A program made the position numbers and the translations under genes. Positions 32,866 through 40,433 of a stretch of 47,763 nt of DNA are shown one piece after another. This DNA comes from DATMRF01 sp035566435 (GTDB lineage: Bacteria; Verrucomicrobiota; Verrucomicrobiia; Limisphaerales; UBA8199). Position 1 is the first letter of the stretch. The number at the start of each line of letters is the position of its first letter. A model generated the notes under the pieces. That model was not told where the DNA came from. It saw nothing but the letters and a program-made list of their open reading frames with translations, and searched no databases. The stretch lies in assembly GCA_035566435.1 (NCBI GenBank), contig DATMRF010000015.1, positions 1 through 47,763 on the forward strand. The letters run 5' to 3'.

Positions 32866-34068
32866 ATGGAGAGTAGTGATATCGGGGCGCGGCGAAGCGC
32901 CGGGCAGGAATGTCCGGCGCTGAACACTCATTCCGAGACGGCCGAGGAAGCGGGGGAGACCACGGGTGACGGAGGGGATGGCCTGGGGTATGTCCAAGCG
33001 ACGGAGGAGGAGGTCACGGCGATTACTCGATTCTTGAGAAAACGGGCGGAGTTTGCACCCGCCAGCGCGGGGGTTGGCCGCGCCGCGGCGCTGGCATGGG
33101 CTGGATTGAAGCTCGCCGGCGTGGTGTTAGTGGCGGCTGGTGTCGGGGTTGGTCTAGGGGATGGAGACGAGTTGGACAGCGGGGGTAGTTGTGTTGCGCA
33201 CCAGCCTGGCAAAAGTCCTCAAAGGGGACGTTCGACCCAGGTTCGGGAGCGCGGTGACGGCAAGTTGCCCGGCTCTGGTGGCGGGGCCGGTGGGGGTTCT
33301 GGGGATGGCGGGCCCGGGGGCCGGCCAGAGTGCGAGGTGAGGGCGATGATGTGCGAGCACCGAGTTCCGGACGGGCAGTGCCGGCTTTTGGAACTGCGGG
33401 GTGTCCCTAGCGGGCGGCCACCACGCGGCGTGCGGAATGAGGAAGTGGTGGACGTGGACGTTGGAACCGCGGAGGACGCTGAAAACGCGGAAAAGGGCTC
33501 GGAGCGGATGGCGGTGGTGAAGGCTGTGGAGGCGGCGATGGCGCGGTTCGAGGGGAAGCTTGAGGCGGTGGCCAGGGGGAATTGTGAATTGCGTCGAGAG
33601 AATGAGGAGTTGAGGACGTTACAGAGGCAGGGTTTTTTAAAGTTTGCGTTGCGGGTCGATGGTGAGGACTTCCGGGCGTTCGCGGTCATCATGGCGCTGG
33701 GGAACCGGAAGGCGGCGGCTGATTTTCTGGAGGTGCCGCATCGGAGTTTTTATGACCGGGTGGAAAAGTGGTCGGGGCGTGGCAGGGATTACCAGCGAAT
33801 GGCCCGGTTCATCGATTGGCGTAAGAAAAGTAGTCGGAGGATCAAGTTGCGTCTGGAGGATTCCGTGCAGTCGGGGGAACCTAACGATGGGCCGGAGAAC
33901 CCAGAGACGGTCGGTGAGGTGCTGGAGGCGATCAGCGCAGGGGACAATCGGGATTACCCGGCGGTGCTGGCGCAGGTCATGGAGGCGTTGAAGGCGCAGA
34001 ATGTGAAGAACTGGCCGGCTGTGCGTGATGAGTTGGTGGGGATGATTAGGGAGGAGGTTGCGCAATAA
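32866..34068 (+). CDS. Hypothetical protein with C-terminal Fis-like HTH
   Basis: A 400-aa reading frame. The C-terminal third looks real: DGEDFRAFAVIMALGNRKAA ADFLEVPHRSFYDRVEKW forms a Fis-type helix-turn-helix, followed by a basic region and a helical tail (YPAVLAQVMEALKAQNVKNW). The N-terminal two thirds are low-complexity, Gly-rich and contain a hydrophobic stretch (ALAWAGLKLAGVVLVAAGVG) and a coiled-coil-like MARFEGKLEAVARGNCELRR. The true start may therefore be internal, near 33510. Opposite-strand frames across this region look like shadows. The end of the gene is partly repeated at 35897-35935. Confidence 0.5.
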   Translation: MESSDIGARRSAGQECPALNTHSETAEEAGETTGDGGDGLGYVQATEEEVTAITRFLRKRAEFAPASAGVGRAAALAWAGLKLAGVVLVAAGVGVGLGDGDELDSGGSCVAHQPGKSPQRGRSTQVRERGDGKLPGSGGGAGGGSGDGGPGGRPECEVRAMMCEHRVPDGQCRLLELRGVPSGRPPRGVRNEEVVDVDVGTAEDAENAEKGSERMAVVKAVEAAMARFEGKLEAVARGNCELRRENEELRTLQRQGFLKFALRVDGEDFRAFAVIMALGNRKAAADFLEVPHRSFYDRVEKWSGRGRDYQRMARFIDWRKKSSRRIKLRLEDSVQSGEPNDGPENPETVGEVLEAISAGDNRDYPAVLAQVMEALKAQNVKNWPAVRDELVGMIREEVAQ

Positions 34069-34080
34069 TTCGCGGAACTG
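34032..34080. repeat. Direct repeat, left copy, flanking the beta-helix gene
   Basis: GGGATGATTAGGGAGGAGG then TTGCGCAATAATTCGCGGAACTG corresponds to 35903-35950 (GGGATGATTAAGAGGGAGG then TTCCGCAATAATTTCCGCAACTG), about 80 percent identity by eye. A second related piece follows right of the terminator, near 36012-36036. The two copies bracket the gene at 34170-35876. Confidence 0.5.
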
Positions 34081-34169
34081 CGGAACCTTTGATTGACCCG
34101 GCCGGTTCATTGGGTGTAAGCTGTGGGCCTTGTTGGCGCTTGTACGCAGTAGTCGCGACAAGGTGAATT

Positions 34170-35876
34170 ATGTTGGAAGCCGTACGGACGTTGAAAGGAG
34201 GGCTGCCAATCCTGACCGCTCTTTACATTGCCTGGCTGGCGCCAAGCGCTGGCGCCGCGACCAACACTGTCACGAGCAATCTCGACGACGGCAGTTCCGG
34301 CACCTTGCGTCAAATGGTCTCGACTTCTGCTCCGGGCGACACCATCAATTTTTCGGCAAACCTGTCGGGTTCCACCATCCTGCTGACCAATGGTCAGATT
34401 GCCTTTTATGGTAGTCTGACCGTTGACGCTTCCGCTTTGCCCGCTGGCATTCAAATCAACGGCAATTCCAGCACCCGGATTTTTTGGGTGGATAGCGGAG
34501 AGGTGGTCTTGAATTCGCTTAGGCTCAGCAACGGAGTGGCAATTGGCTCCGGCGCTATCCAGGTCGGCGCCCCGATGGTTGGCGGAGCCATTTACAATAA
34601 CACTTACGGCACGCTGACTTTAATCAACTGCACCTTGTCCGGAAATCAAGTGACTGGTGGCAATGGCCAGGGCGGCACGAACACCGTATATCCCATTGGT
34701 GGGAACGGGGGTTCCGGCGGGTTGGGTGGCGGCGGAGCGATTTATAATATTGGTTGGTTGAACTTAACCAACTGCACCCTGTCTGGAAATCAAGCCACGG
34801 GTGGGAGTGGCGGCAGCGGCGGGAGATCCCAAGGCACTGGCGGGGTCGGCGGTCCCGGCGGCTTGGGTGGCGGCGGAGCAATCTACAATGATAATGGGGT
34901 AACTCTAGTCAACTGCACCTTGTACGGAAATCAAGTGACTGGTGGCGATGGTGGAGGCGGTGGCGTTGGTTTTTATAAAATGGGGAATGGTGGCAACGGC
35001 GGAGCGAGCATGGGCGGCGCGATTTATAACAGCGGCGGGTTGAATTTAATCAACTGCACCTTATTCAACAATCAAGGTTCGCACGGTGGAACGGGTGGTT
35101 CTGCTTTGGGCTTTAGTTACCCTCCCCCTGATGGTTGGACCGTTCTTTCCGGTGTGGACGGCACCACCGGGCAAGATGTTGGCGGCGGCATTTACAATCA
35201 AAGCGCCATGGCTTTGACGAGCTGCACGCTGTCCTCTAATTCAGCCAGCAATGGCGGCGGCATCTATACTACCTACGGGACAACCGAATTAACCAACTGC
35301 ATTGTTGCGAACAACTCTGTTCCACCAGGTGTTTCAGGTGCCGATATTAACAACTCCTCTACCCTAAGCTACGGAGGAGCGAATATCGCTGAATCAGTGA
35401 CCAATGCCAGCGGGACCATCAGCGGCACAACGCCGATCAATGCCGATCCCGACCTCGCACCACCTGGCAATTATGGGGGGCCTACGCTAACCATGCCGCT
35501 GCTGCCTGGCAGTCCGGCCATTGACGCTGGTGACGATTTCCTAACGAACAGTTTCACCACGGACCAGCGTGGTTATCCCCGCCTGGCTGGCTTGCATGTG
35601 GACATCGGCGCGGTGGAGGGAGTGTACAGTGCTTCCGGCCCGGGCCAGTTGACCGCCGCGTATCAACCAGCTAAAGGCGGATTCCAGCTGAGTTTCACTA
35701 ATTTGCCCGATGCCAATTTCCCCGTGTTTGCGACCACGAATGCGAATGTGCCAGTGAGTCTCTGGCCCAGGATCGGCTTTGCCACCGAAACGCCGGCGGG
35801 CTCGGGGCGGTTCCAGTTCAATGATCCGGGCATCAGCATCACGCCGCAACGCTTTTACTTGATCCGTTCGCCGTGA
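34170..35876 (+). CDS. Secreted parallel beta-helix protein with choice-of-anchor Q domain
   Basis: A 568-aa exported protein: signal peptide LPILTALYIAWLAPSAGA; then TLRQMVSTSAPGDTINFS, the start seen in CSLREA/beta-helix proteins; then repeated right-handed beta-helix rungs with LINCTLSGNQVTGG, LTNCTLSGNQATGG and LVNCTLYGNQVTGG separated by Gly/Asn-rich loops; then the anchor Q block PLLPGSPAIDAGDDFLTN and YPRLAGLHVDIGAVEG; and finally a C-terminal domain ending PQRFYLIRSP that matches Verrucomicrobiota secreted proteins. Likely a surface or extracellular protein, perhaps adhesive or polysaccharide binding. The rungs are encoded by similar DNA, so repeat number may vary. Confidence 0.82.
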   Translation: MLEAVRTLKGGLPILTALYIAWLAPSAGAATNTVTSNLDDGSSGTLRQMVSTSAPGDTINFSANLSGSTILLTNGQIAFYGSLTVDASALPAGIQINGNSSTRIFWVDSGEVVLNSLRLSNGVAIGSGAIQVGAPMVGGAIYNNTYGTLTLINCTLSGNQVTGGNGQGGTNTVYPIGGNGGSGGLGGGGAIYNIGWLNLTNCTLSGNQATGGSGGSGGRSQGTGGVGGPGGLGGGGAIYNDNGVTLVNCTLYGNQVTGGDGGGGGVGFYKMGNGGNGGASMGGAIYNSGGLNLINCTLFNNQGSHGGTGGSALGFSYPPPDGWTVLSGVDGTTGQDVGGGIYNQSAMALTSCTLSSNSASNGGGIYTTYGTTELTNCIVANNSVPPGVSGADINNSSTLSYGGANIAESVTNASGTISGTTPINADPDLAPPGNYGGPTLTMPLLPGSPAIDAGDDFLTNSFTTDQRGYPRLAGLHVDIGAVEGVYSASGPGQLTAAYQPAKGGFQLSFTNLPDANFPVFATTNANVPVSLWPRIGFATETPAGSGRFQFNDPGISITPQRFYLIRSP

Positions 35877-35902
35877 AGCGAGCCTAAGGGACGTGAGTGG
35901 GT

Positions 35903-35950
35903 CGGGATGATTAAGAGGGAGGTTCCGCAATAATTTCCGCAACTGGCTGA
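35903..35950. repeat. Direct repeat, right copy, flanking the beta-helix gene
   Basis: Counterpart of the repeat at 34032-34080, lying 26 nt downstream of the beta-helix stop codon. It looks like a degenerate copy of the 3' end of the Fis-like HTH gene. Confidence 0.5.
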
Positions 35951-35974
35951 AATCGTTGCAAAGCCCTGCGGGTA

Positions 35975-36007
35975 AGGGAGCAGCGTGATGCTGCTCCCTC
36001 TTTTTTT
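35975..36007 (+). terminator. Strong intrinsic terminator
   Basis: AGGGAGCAGC-GTGAT-GCTGCTCCCT, a perfect 10-bp stem, followed by C and seven T. Ends transcription of the beta-helix gene. Confidence 0.9.
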
Positions 36008-36324
36008 GTGCTCATTCCGCAACTTTCCGGACCTCTGATGGGCGATTTGAGAGTTGAGCAGACCGAAGCAGGCGGCCACGGGCCCGGATACGTCCCCTGT
36101 TTTTTCTTCCCCAGAGGCAGAACGGACGACGTTAAACGTCGTCAACATTTTTCTTTGGTTTTTATTTCCGACAACGAGGGCGCTCGGGACGAAAGCAAGC
36201 GAAAGCGGGCGAAAGGGTCGAGGGGTTCGACAAGTTTTCTGAAGGAGAAGGGCTATAAACGACGCGCGGGCACAGAAGGCAGCACTGAATGCGCTGAGCC
36301 GCGCAAAAGCACGAAACAACTATT
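36008..36324. other. Intergenic region before the excisionase-like gene
   Basis: No convincing gene. Contains a 19-bp perfect palindrome (listed next) and, at its left end, a fragment related to the repeat flanking the beta-helix gene. Confidence 0.45.
36125..36143. promoter_or_regulatory. Perfect 19-bp palindrome upstream of HTH gene
   Basis: GACGACGTT-A-AACGTCGTC. Followed by a T-rich stretch (CATTTTTCTTTGG). Either an operator for a dimeric regulator such as the HTH protein encoded at 36325, or part of a second terminator for the upstream transcript. Confidence 0.45.
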
Positions 36325-36603
36325 ATGGGAACAAATATCCTAGCGGGCGGCCAGACCTTGCGGTCGGCCACGATTGCCGGCGGCAACACCTTGCGGTCGG
36401 GTACCGATGCTGGCGTCCAGGAAGAATTCATCACGAAGGAGGAGGTGGCGCGACGGCTAAAGAAAACGACGCGAACCATCGAGCACTGGCAGCGGCGTGG
36501 TTACATCCCGTTCGTGAAGGTGCAGCAGTCGGTGCTGTTCCGGTGGTCAAGAGTGGTCGCGCAGCTGGAGCGGAAGTTCGGAGTGGGGTTCGTGGAGCGG
36601 TGA
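36325..36603 (+). CDS. Excisionase/MerR-like helix-turn-helix protein
   Basis: A 92-aa protein. The C-terminal ~60 residues form a HTH of the excisionase/MerR-N type: EFITKEEVARRLKKTTRTIE HWQRRGYIPFVKVQQSVLFR. The first ~30 residues (AGGQTLRSATIAGGNTLRSG) are encoded by two copies of a repeat (CTTGCGGTCGG) and are probably not part of the domain; an internal start is possible. It is the first gene of the phage-type replication module and may regulate it or serve in excision. No integrase is in the window. Confidence 0.7.
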   Translation: MGTNILAGGQTLRSATIAGGNTLRSGTDAGVQEEFITKEEVARRLKKTTRTIEHWQRRGYIPFVKVQQSVLFRWSRVVAQLERKFGVGFVER

Positions 36604-36663
36604 AGCGTGAGAGCGTTGGAGCGTGAAGAGCGTGGAGAGCGTAAAAGCGTCCAGAGCTGAGAA

Positions 36664-37167
36664 ATGAACTCCAGAGAGAAAGGCAAAAGAGGCGAGCGGC
36701 AGTGGCGCGATGAGTTGCGCGCGAATGGGTATGACGCACGGCGCGGGCAGCAGTTCAGCGGGTCGCCTGATTCGCCGGACGTAGTGTGCGAGGCGCTGCC
36801 GTGGATTCATTTCGAGGTGAAGGCAGTCGAGCGGTTGAATATCGAGGATGCGATGGAGCAGGCCAGAAGGGACTGCAGGGGGGTAGTAATCAGTAATCAG
36901 TCATCAGTGGAGAAGGTGCCGGTGGTGGCGCATCGCCGGAGGTTCCGGGCCTGGTTGGTGACGATGGATGCGGAGACGTTTTTCAGGCTGATAAGAGGGG
37001 ACCATTTCCAGTGGGGAGTGCGGAGTGAGGAGTGCGGAATGACCCGAAGGGACTTTACAGGAGGGGACGGAGGTACCGGAGAGGAGGAAAGGGGACAGAA
37101 TTTGGGGACGCAGAGGACTGCGTCCCTGCCGACAGAGAACAACAACAACGAGGAAATAAAGAGATGA
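36664..37167 (+). CDS. PDDEXK-type nuclease (Hjc/VRR-NUC-like)
   Basis: A 167-aa protein; the first ~95 residues form a compact nuclease: KGKRGERQWRDELRANGYDA, RRGQQFSGSPDSPDVVCEAL, then WIHFEVKAVERLNIEDAMEQ. The pattern E..., D(P)DVV..., E-V-K is the PDDEXK core (Asp near 45, Glu and Lys in FEVK), as in archaeal Hjc-type resolvases and phage nucleases. It probably resolves branched DNA during replication or packaging. The C-terminal ~60 residues (RSEECGMTRRDFTGGDGGTG onward) are encoded by tandem repeats and a palindrome, so the end of this gene seems to have been extended by repeat insertion. It overlaps the next start by ATGA. Confidence 0.68.
   Translation: MNSREKGKRGERQWRDELRANGYDARRGQQFSGSPDSPDVVCEALPWIHFEVKAVERLNIEDAMEQARRDCRGVVISNQSSVEKVPVVAHRRRFRAWLVTMDAETFFRLIRGDHFQWGVRSEECGMTRRDFTGGDGGTGEEERGQNLGTQRTASLPTENNNNEEIKR
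37105..37126. repeat. Palindromic repeat of the CCCTACC family inside a gene end
   Basis: Hairpin arms GGGACGCAG and CTGCGTCCC, followed by TGCC; same family as the copy at 39255 (GGGACGCG/CGCGTCCC). Here it lies within the last codons of the PDDEXK-type gene. Confidence 0.7.
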
Positions 37168-37916
37168 AGATCAAAGCAAACAACGGCAACTTCGAGCCTT
37201 GCCCCGAGTTCACGGGCAAGGCTGTGTGCGTGGACGTGACTCCGCTGCGCAGGCAGCCGAGCCAATTCGGCGACCGTGACGTATTCAAGGTCGTTTTCGA
37301 GGTGGACATCGACCGGGAGGACGGGTCGCGGTTCTGCGTGTGGTCGCGCAACTTCACGCCTTCTCTAAATGAGAAGGCGAACTTCCGCAAATTCCTGCGC
37401 GGGTGGCTTAGTCGAGACCTGAGCAAGCAGGAGCTCGAGGATTTCGACACTGAAACGCTGGTGGGCAGGCCGGCGCAGTTGGTCGTGGTCCAGGAGCACA
37501 AGGACAGCGAGACGTACGCCAACATCATGGCCTGTCTGCCGGACAAGAATGGGGAGCCGCTGAAAGCCTGCGGCAAATACATCCGGGTGAAGGACCGGTC
37601 TTTGCAGACGGCCACCCCTGGCGGGCCGGCCAATGGCGGTGCCGCGTCGGGTGGTTCCGGCGGTGGCGGCTATCGGCGGGCGCAGCAGGTTGAGCCGGGC
37701 GGCGAAGACCTCGGCGGCACAAAAATCCACGTCGGGCGATGCAAGGGGCTGGAAGTGCGGGACCTGTCGCCAGAGCAGGTCCAGGCGCTGATCGAAAACT
37801 GGCTGCCGAAAGCAAAAGCCAATCCCAAACCGCTGGCGGATGACAAGCGGCTGATCGCGGCTCTGGAGTGGTGGGCTGCCAAGCAGGAAAAGGAACACGA
37901 CGACGTTCCCTATTAA
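37164..37916 (+). CDS. SSB-like single-stranded DNA-binding protein
   Basis: A 250-aa protein; start at ATG 37164 overlaps the previous stop, with GAGGA about 10 nt upstream. The N-terminal ~145 residues are probably an OB-fold of the phage replication type (FEPCPEFTGKAVCVDVTPLR, FKVVFEVDIDREDGSRFCVW). A Gly-rich linker (GGAASGGSGGGGYRR) follows, then a helical segment (LSPEQVQALIENWLPKAKAN) and the acidic tip EHDDVPY. That tip closely resembles the SSB C-terminal DDDIPF peptide that recruits partner enzymes. The family could be DUF669/NGO0469-like; fold assignment is inference. It would coat ssDNA for the nuclease, exonuclease and helicase around it. Confidence 0.68.
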   Translation: MKIKANNGNFEPCPEFTGKAVCVDVTPLRRQPSQFGDRDVFKVVFEVDIDREDGSRFCVWSRNFTPSLNEKANFRKFLRGWLSRDLSKQELEDFDTETLVGRPAQLVVVQEHKDSETYANIMACLPDKNGEPLKACGKYIRVKDRSLQTATPGGPANGGAASGGSGGGGYRRAQQVEPGGEDLGGTKIHVGRCKGLEVRDLSPEQVQALIENWLPKAKANPKPLADDKRLIAALEWWAAKQEKEHDDVPY

Positions 37917-37998
37917 GAGGAGCGGAGTGATGGGGGGTGGCAGCGTGATGCGCGATGCGTGAAAGCCCCCCACCTCGCCAACTCCAACGAACAGAACC

Positions 37999-38712
37999 AT
38001 GCAGACTATTGTTTTCGATATCGAGACGGGGCCATTGCCCGAGCCGGAGCTCGCGGCGCTGATGCCGACGTTTGACGCGGCAGAAGTCAAAACGGGCAAT
38101 TTGAAGGACCCCGAGAAAATCGCCGCCAAAATTGCTGAGGCGGAAGCGAGCCATCGCCGCGAGTTCGTCGAGCGGGGCGCGCTCGACCCGTTAACGGGTC
38201 GAGTGATCGCGGTTGGTCTCCTGTATGAGGACAGCGGGGAGTTCGTTGTCATCGGGCACGATGATGAGGCGAGCACGTTGCGCGAGTTCTGGAGGGCCTG
38301 TCAGGGAGAGATGGGCCGCATCAACCAGATGGTGGGTTTCAACACCTGGTCGTTTGACCTGCCGTTTCTGATCCGGCGCTCCTTCAAGTACCGCGTGGCG
38401 GTGCCGTTTGGGATTCGGCGGGGACGGTATTGGGGGGACGAAATGGTTGACCTGCGGGAAGTCTGGCAACTCGGGGACCGCCAGGCGCGTGGGTCGCTGG
38501 ACAGCATCGCCAAACATCTGGGCATCGGCGCGAAGAACGGTGATGGCGGAGCGTTCGCAGAGTTGTGGCGAACCGACCGCGCTCAGGCGGTTGCGTATCT
38601 GCGAAACGACCTGGATCTGACGGCCAAGGTGGCCGAAGCGCTCGGGGTGGTGGGCTGGGGATTGCCGCAAGGGAGCACAGCGCAGCGGAGCCGCAACCGA
38701 AGTAATCAGTAA
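37999..38712 (+). CDS. PolB-type 3'-5' exonuclease (DnaQ-like)
   Basis: A 237-aa exonuclease of the family related to the proofreading domain of family B polymerases. Exo I is IVFDIETGPLPEPE (Asp7, Glu9), Exo II is MVGFNTWSFDLPFLIRR, and Exo III is VAYLRNDLDLTAKVAEA with the Tyr-x3-Asp pair. No polymerase domain is fused. Standing between an SSB-like protein and a helicase, it probably trims or processes 3' ends during element replication or recombination. The final ~15 residues (GSTAQRSRNRSNQ) are encoded by a repeat, AGTAATCAGTAATCAGT, shared with 36889-36903. Confidence 0.8.
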   Translation: MQTIVFDIETGPLPEPELAALMPTFDAAEVKTGNLKDPEKIAAKIAEAEASHRREFVERGALDPLTGRVIAVGLLYEDSGEFVVIGHDDEASTLREFWRACQGEMGRINQMVGFNTWSFDLPFLIRRSFKYRVAVPFGIRRGRYWGDEMVDLREVWQLGDRQARGSLDSIAKHLGIGAKNGDGGAFAELWRTDRAQAVAYLRNDLDLTAKVAEALGVVGWGLPQGSTAQRSRNRSNQ

Positions 38713-38737
38713 TCAGTGACCAGTAACCAGTGAGCCA

Positions 38738-40051
38738 ATGAGGACGCTTTGGGACAACTGTGAAGTGATGGCGGGCGAAGCGCCATGCCCTGAGAACCGT
38801 TTTCTGGCCGCCGCGCGCGCCGGGCGAAATTGCTTCCTGACGGGCATGGCCGGAACCGGGAAGTCAACGACGCTCAGGCAGTTCATTAGAGAAGCGCTGA
38901 AGCGGGTGGATGTCACTGCGCCGACTGGTGTTGCGGCTTTGAACGTGGGCGGCATGACGGTGCATCGGTTTTGCGGGATGCTGCTGGGGCCGCAGCTGGG
39001 GCAATCGAACGAGGATTACTTCGCGCTGTTGGAGCGAGACCGGCGCCGGTCAGTACTGGCAGGTTTCAACCGGGTGCGGCGTTGTGAGGTTTTGGTGATC
39101 GACGAAGTGTCCATGCTGCCGGGGCGTCAGTTGGAGTTCATTGAATTTCTTTTCCGGCGCTTGCGCGGGCGGGATGAACCGTTCGGCGGGTGCCAGGTCA
39201 TCACCACCGGGGACTTTCTGCAACTGCCGCCGGTGAGGGTGGAAAGGAAGAATGGGGACGCGGTGGAACGCGTCCCTACCTACGATTGGGCGTTTGTGTC
39301 GCCGGCCTGGGCGGCGGCGGAGTTCAAGACCGTCGTGCTGGAAACCGTGAGGCGACAGGATGAGCGGTCCTTTGTCGAGGCGCTGAGCGGCTTCCGAGTC
39401 GGGCGAGTCTGGGGCGACTGCGCACGGGTGCTACAATCGCGGGTCAGGAGCAATCCTCCGGCAACGATGCCGCGCCTGTTCACGCACAACGTCCAGGTGG
39501 ACAAGTGGAATGCTTTCCAGCTTTCCGAGCTGCCTGGCGAGGAAAGCGTTTTGGAGGCGGAGCAGAGCGGTCCGGAACGTCAACGGGAATTCCTGACCAA
39601 GAACCTTCTGACGCCTGCGACGCTGAGGCTGAAGACCGGCGCCATGGTGATGTTCACCGTGAACAAGAGTGAACCGGGCCGGCGCGAACCGTTGTATGTC
39701 AACGGCCAGATTGGGATTGTGGAAAACGTCGAGCCTGGGACGGTTGTTGTGCGGAGCAAGGGCGGGGAAGAAATCCGCGTCGAGCGGTTCACGTGGCGTT
39801 TCGATTCGCAAGACGAGGACACGGCAAGCTTTTCGCAATTTCCGCTGCGGCTGGCGTGGGCGATGACGATCCACAAATCGCAAGGGCTGACACTGGATTC
39901 GGCTTACCTGGACATCCGAGCGGCGCGGGAGCCAGGGCAGGCGTATGTGGCGGTTTCACGGGTGCGGACGCTGGCAGGACTGCACTTCAAGGAATGGTTC
40001 AAAGGCGTGCATGTTTCGCCGGAGGCGATTGAGTTTTATCGGAAGGAGTAA
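38738..40051 (+). CDS. Pif1/RecD-like superfamily 1 helicase
   Basis: A 437-aa helicase. Walker A GMAGTGKSTTLRQF (36-43), motif Ia APTGVAALNVGG, Walker B VLVIDEVSMLPGRQ, motif III TTGDFLQLPPV, and the late motifs WAMTIHKSQGLTLDSAYLDI and GQAYVAVSRVRTLAGL match Pif1/RecD/Dda helicases, which move 5' to 3' on ssDNA. Residues ~170-182 (KNGDAVERVPT) correspond to an inserted palindromic repeat (39255-39276), a small extra loop just after motif III. The start has no strong ribosome-binding site. It supports element replication together with its neighbours. Confidence 0.85.
   Translation: MRTLWDNCEVMAGEAPCPENRFLAAARAGRNCFLTGMAGTGKSTTLRQFIREALKRVDVTAPTGVAALNVGGMTVHRFCGMLLGPQLGQSNEDYFALLERDRRRSVLAGFNRVRRCEVLVIDEVSMLPGRQLEFIEFLFRRLRGRDEPFGGCQVITTGDFLQLPPVRVERKNGDAVERVPTYDWAFVSPAWAAAEFKTVVLETVRRQDERSFVEALSGFRVGRVWGDCARVLQSRVRSNPPATMPRLFTHNVQVDKWNAFQLSELPGEESVLEAEQSGPERQREFLTKNLLTPATLRLKTGAMVMFTVNKSEPGRREPLYVNGQIGIVENVEPGTVVVRSKGGEEIRVERFTWRFDSQDEDTASFSQFPLRLAWAMTIHKSQGLTLDSAYLDIRAAREPGQAYVAVSRVRTLAGLHFKEWFKGVHVSPEAIEFYRKE
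39255..39276. repeat. Palindromic repeat inserted within the helicase gene
   Basis: Hairpin GGGACGCG-GTGGAA-CGCGTCCC followed by TACC. Within the helicase reading frame it codes for about nine residues (GDAVERVPT) directly after the conserved motif III, keeping the frame open. Confidence 0.75.
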
Positions 40052-40057
40052 CCAGGG

Positions 40058-40369
40058 ATGAACACGGATGGAAACGGATTTTGGGCCACAAAGGAGCACA
40101 AAGGACGCAAACGACGAAAGGGACCAAAGCGGCGGGCGTGCGCGCGGTGGCCTGGAGCAGGTGACCCGTTGCGCGATCCAATTGCGCTCGCATTTGCGCG
40201 CGAGCGCGAGGCGCGGCGCATTCTGAAATGGCCGCTGGAGTACGACAGCGTGTATGCGCACGTGTTCAAGTGTGTTTGCTGCGAAAAGATCCGACCTGAA
40301 GAGGAGCGCCGGGAGCCGGGCAGCGAGGTCTGTCTGTGCTGCGTGCGAGCGGCGGGGTTTGTGAATTAA
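40058..40369 (+). CDS. Small zinc-ribbon-like hypothetical protein
   Basis: A 103-aa basic protein. The C-terminal part has CVCCEKIRPEEERREPGSEV then CLCCVRAAG, a four-cysteine knuckle, and the middle ALAFAREREARRILKWPLEY is helical. The N-terminus (MNTDGNGFWATKEHKGRKRR) is encoded by repeat DNA of the CACGGATGAACACGGATG type, so the true start may be later. Just after its stop another copy of the same repeat occurs (40371-40395). Possible nucleic-acid-binding role within the module; unproven. Confidence 0.5.
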   Translation: MNTDGNGFWATKEHKGRKRRKGPKRRACARWPGAGDPLRDPIALAFAREREARRILKWPLEYDSVYAHVFKCVCCEKIRPEEERREPGSEVCLCCVRAAGFVN

Positions 40370-40433
40370 CCACGGATGACACGGATGAACACGGATGAGA
40401 TTTGCCGCGAAAAAGCGCAGAGGTCGCAAAGGA

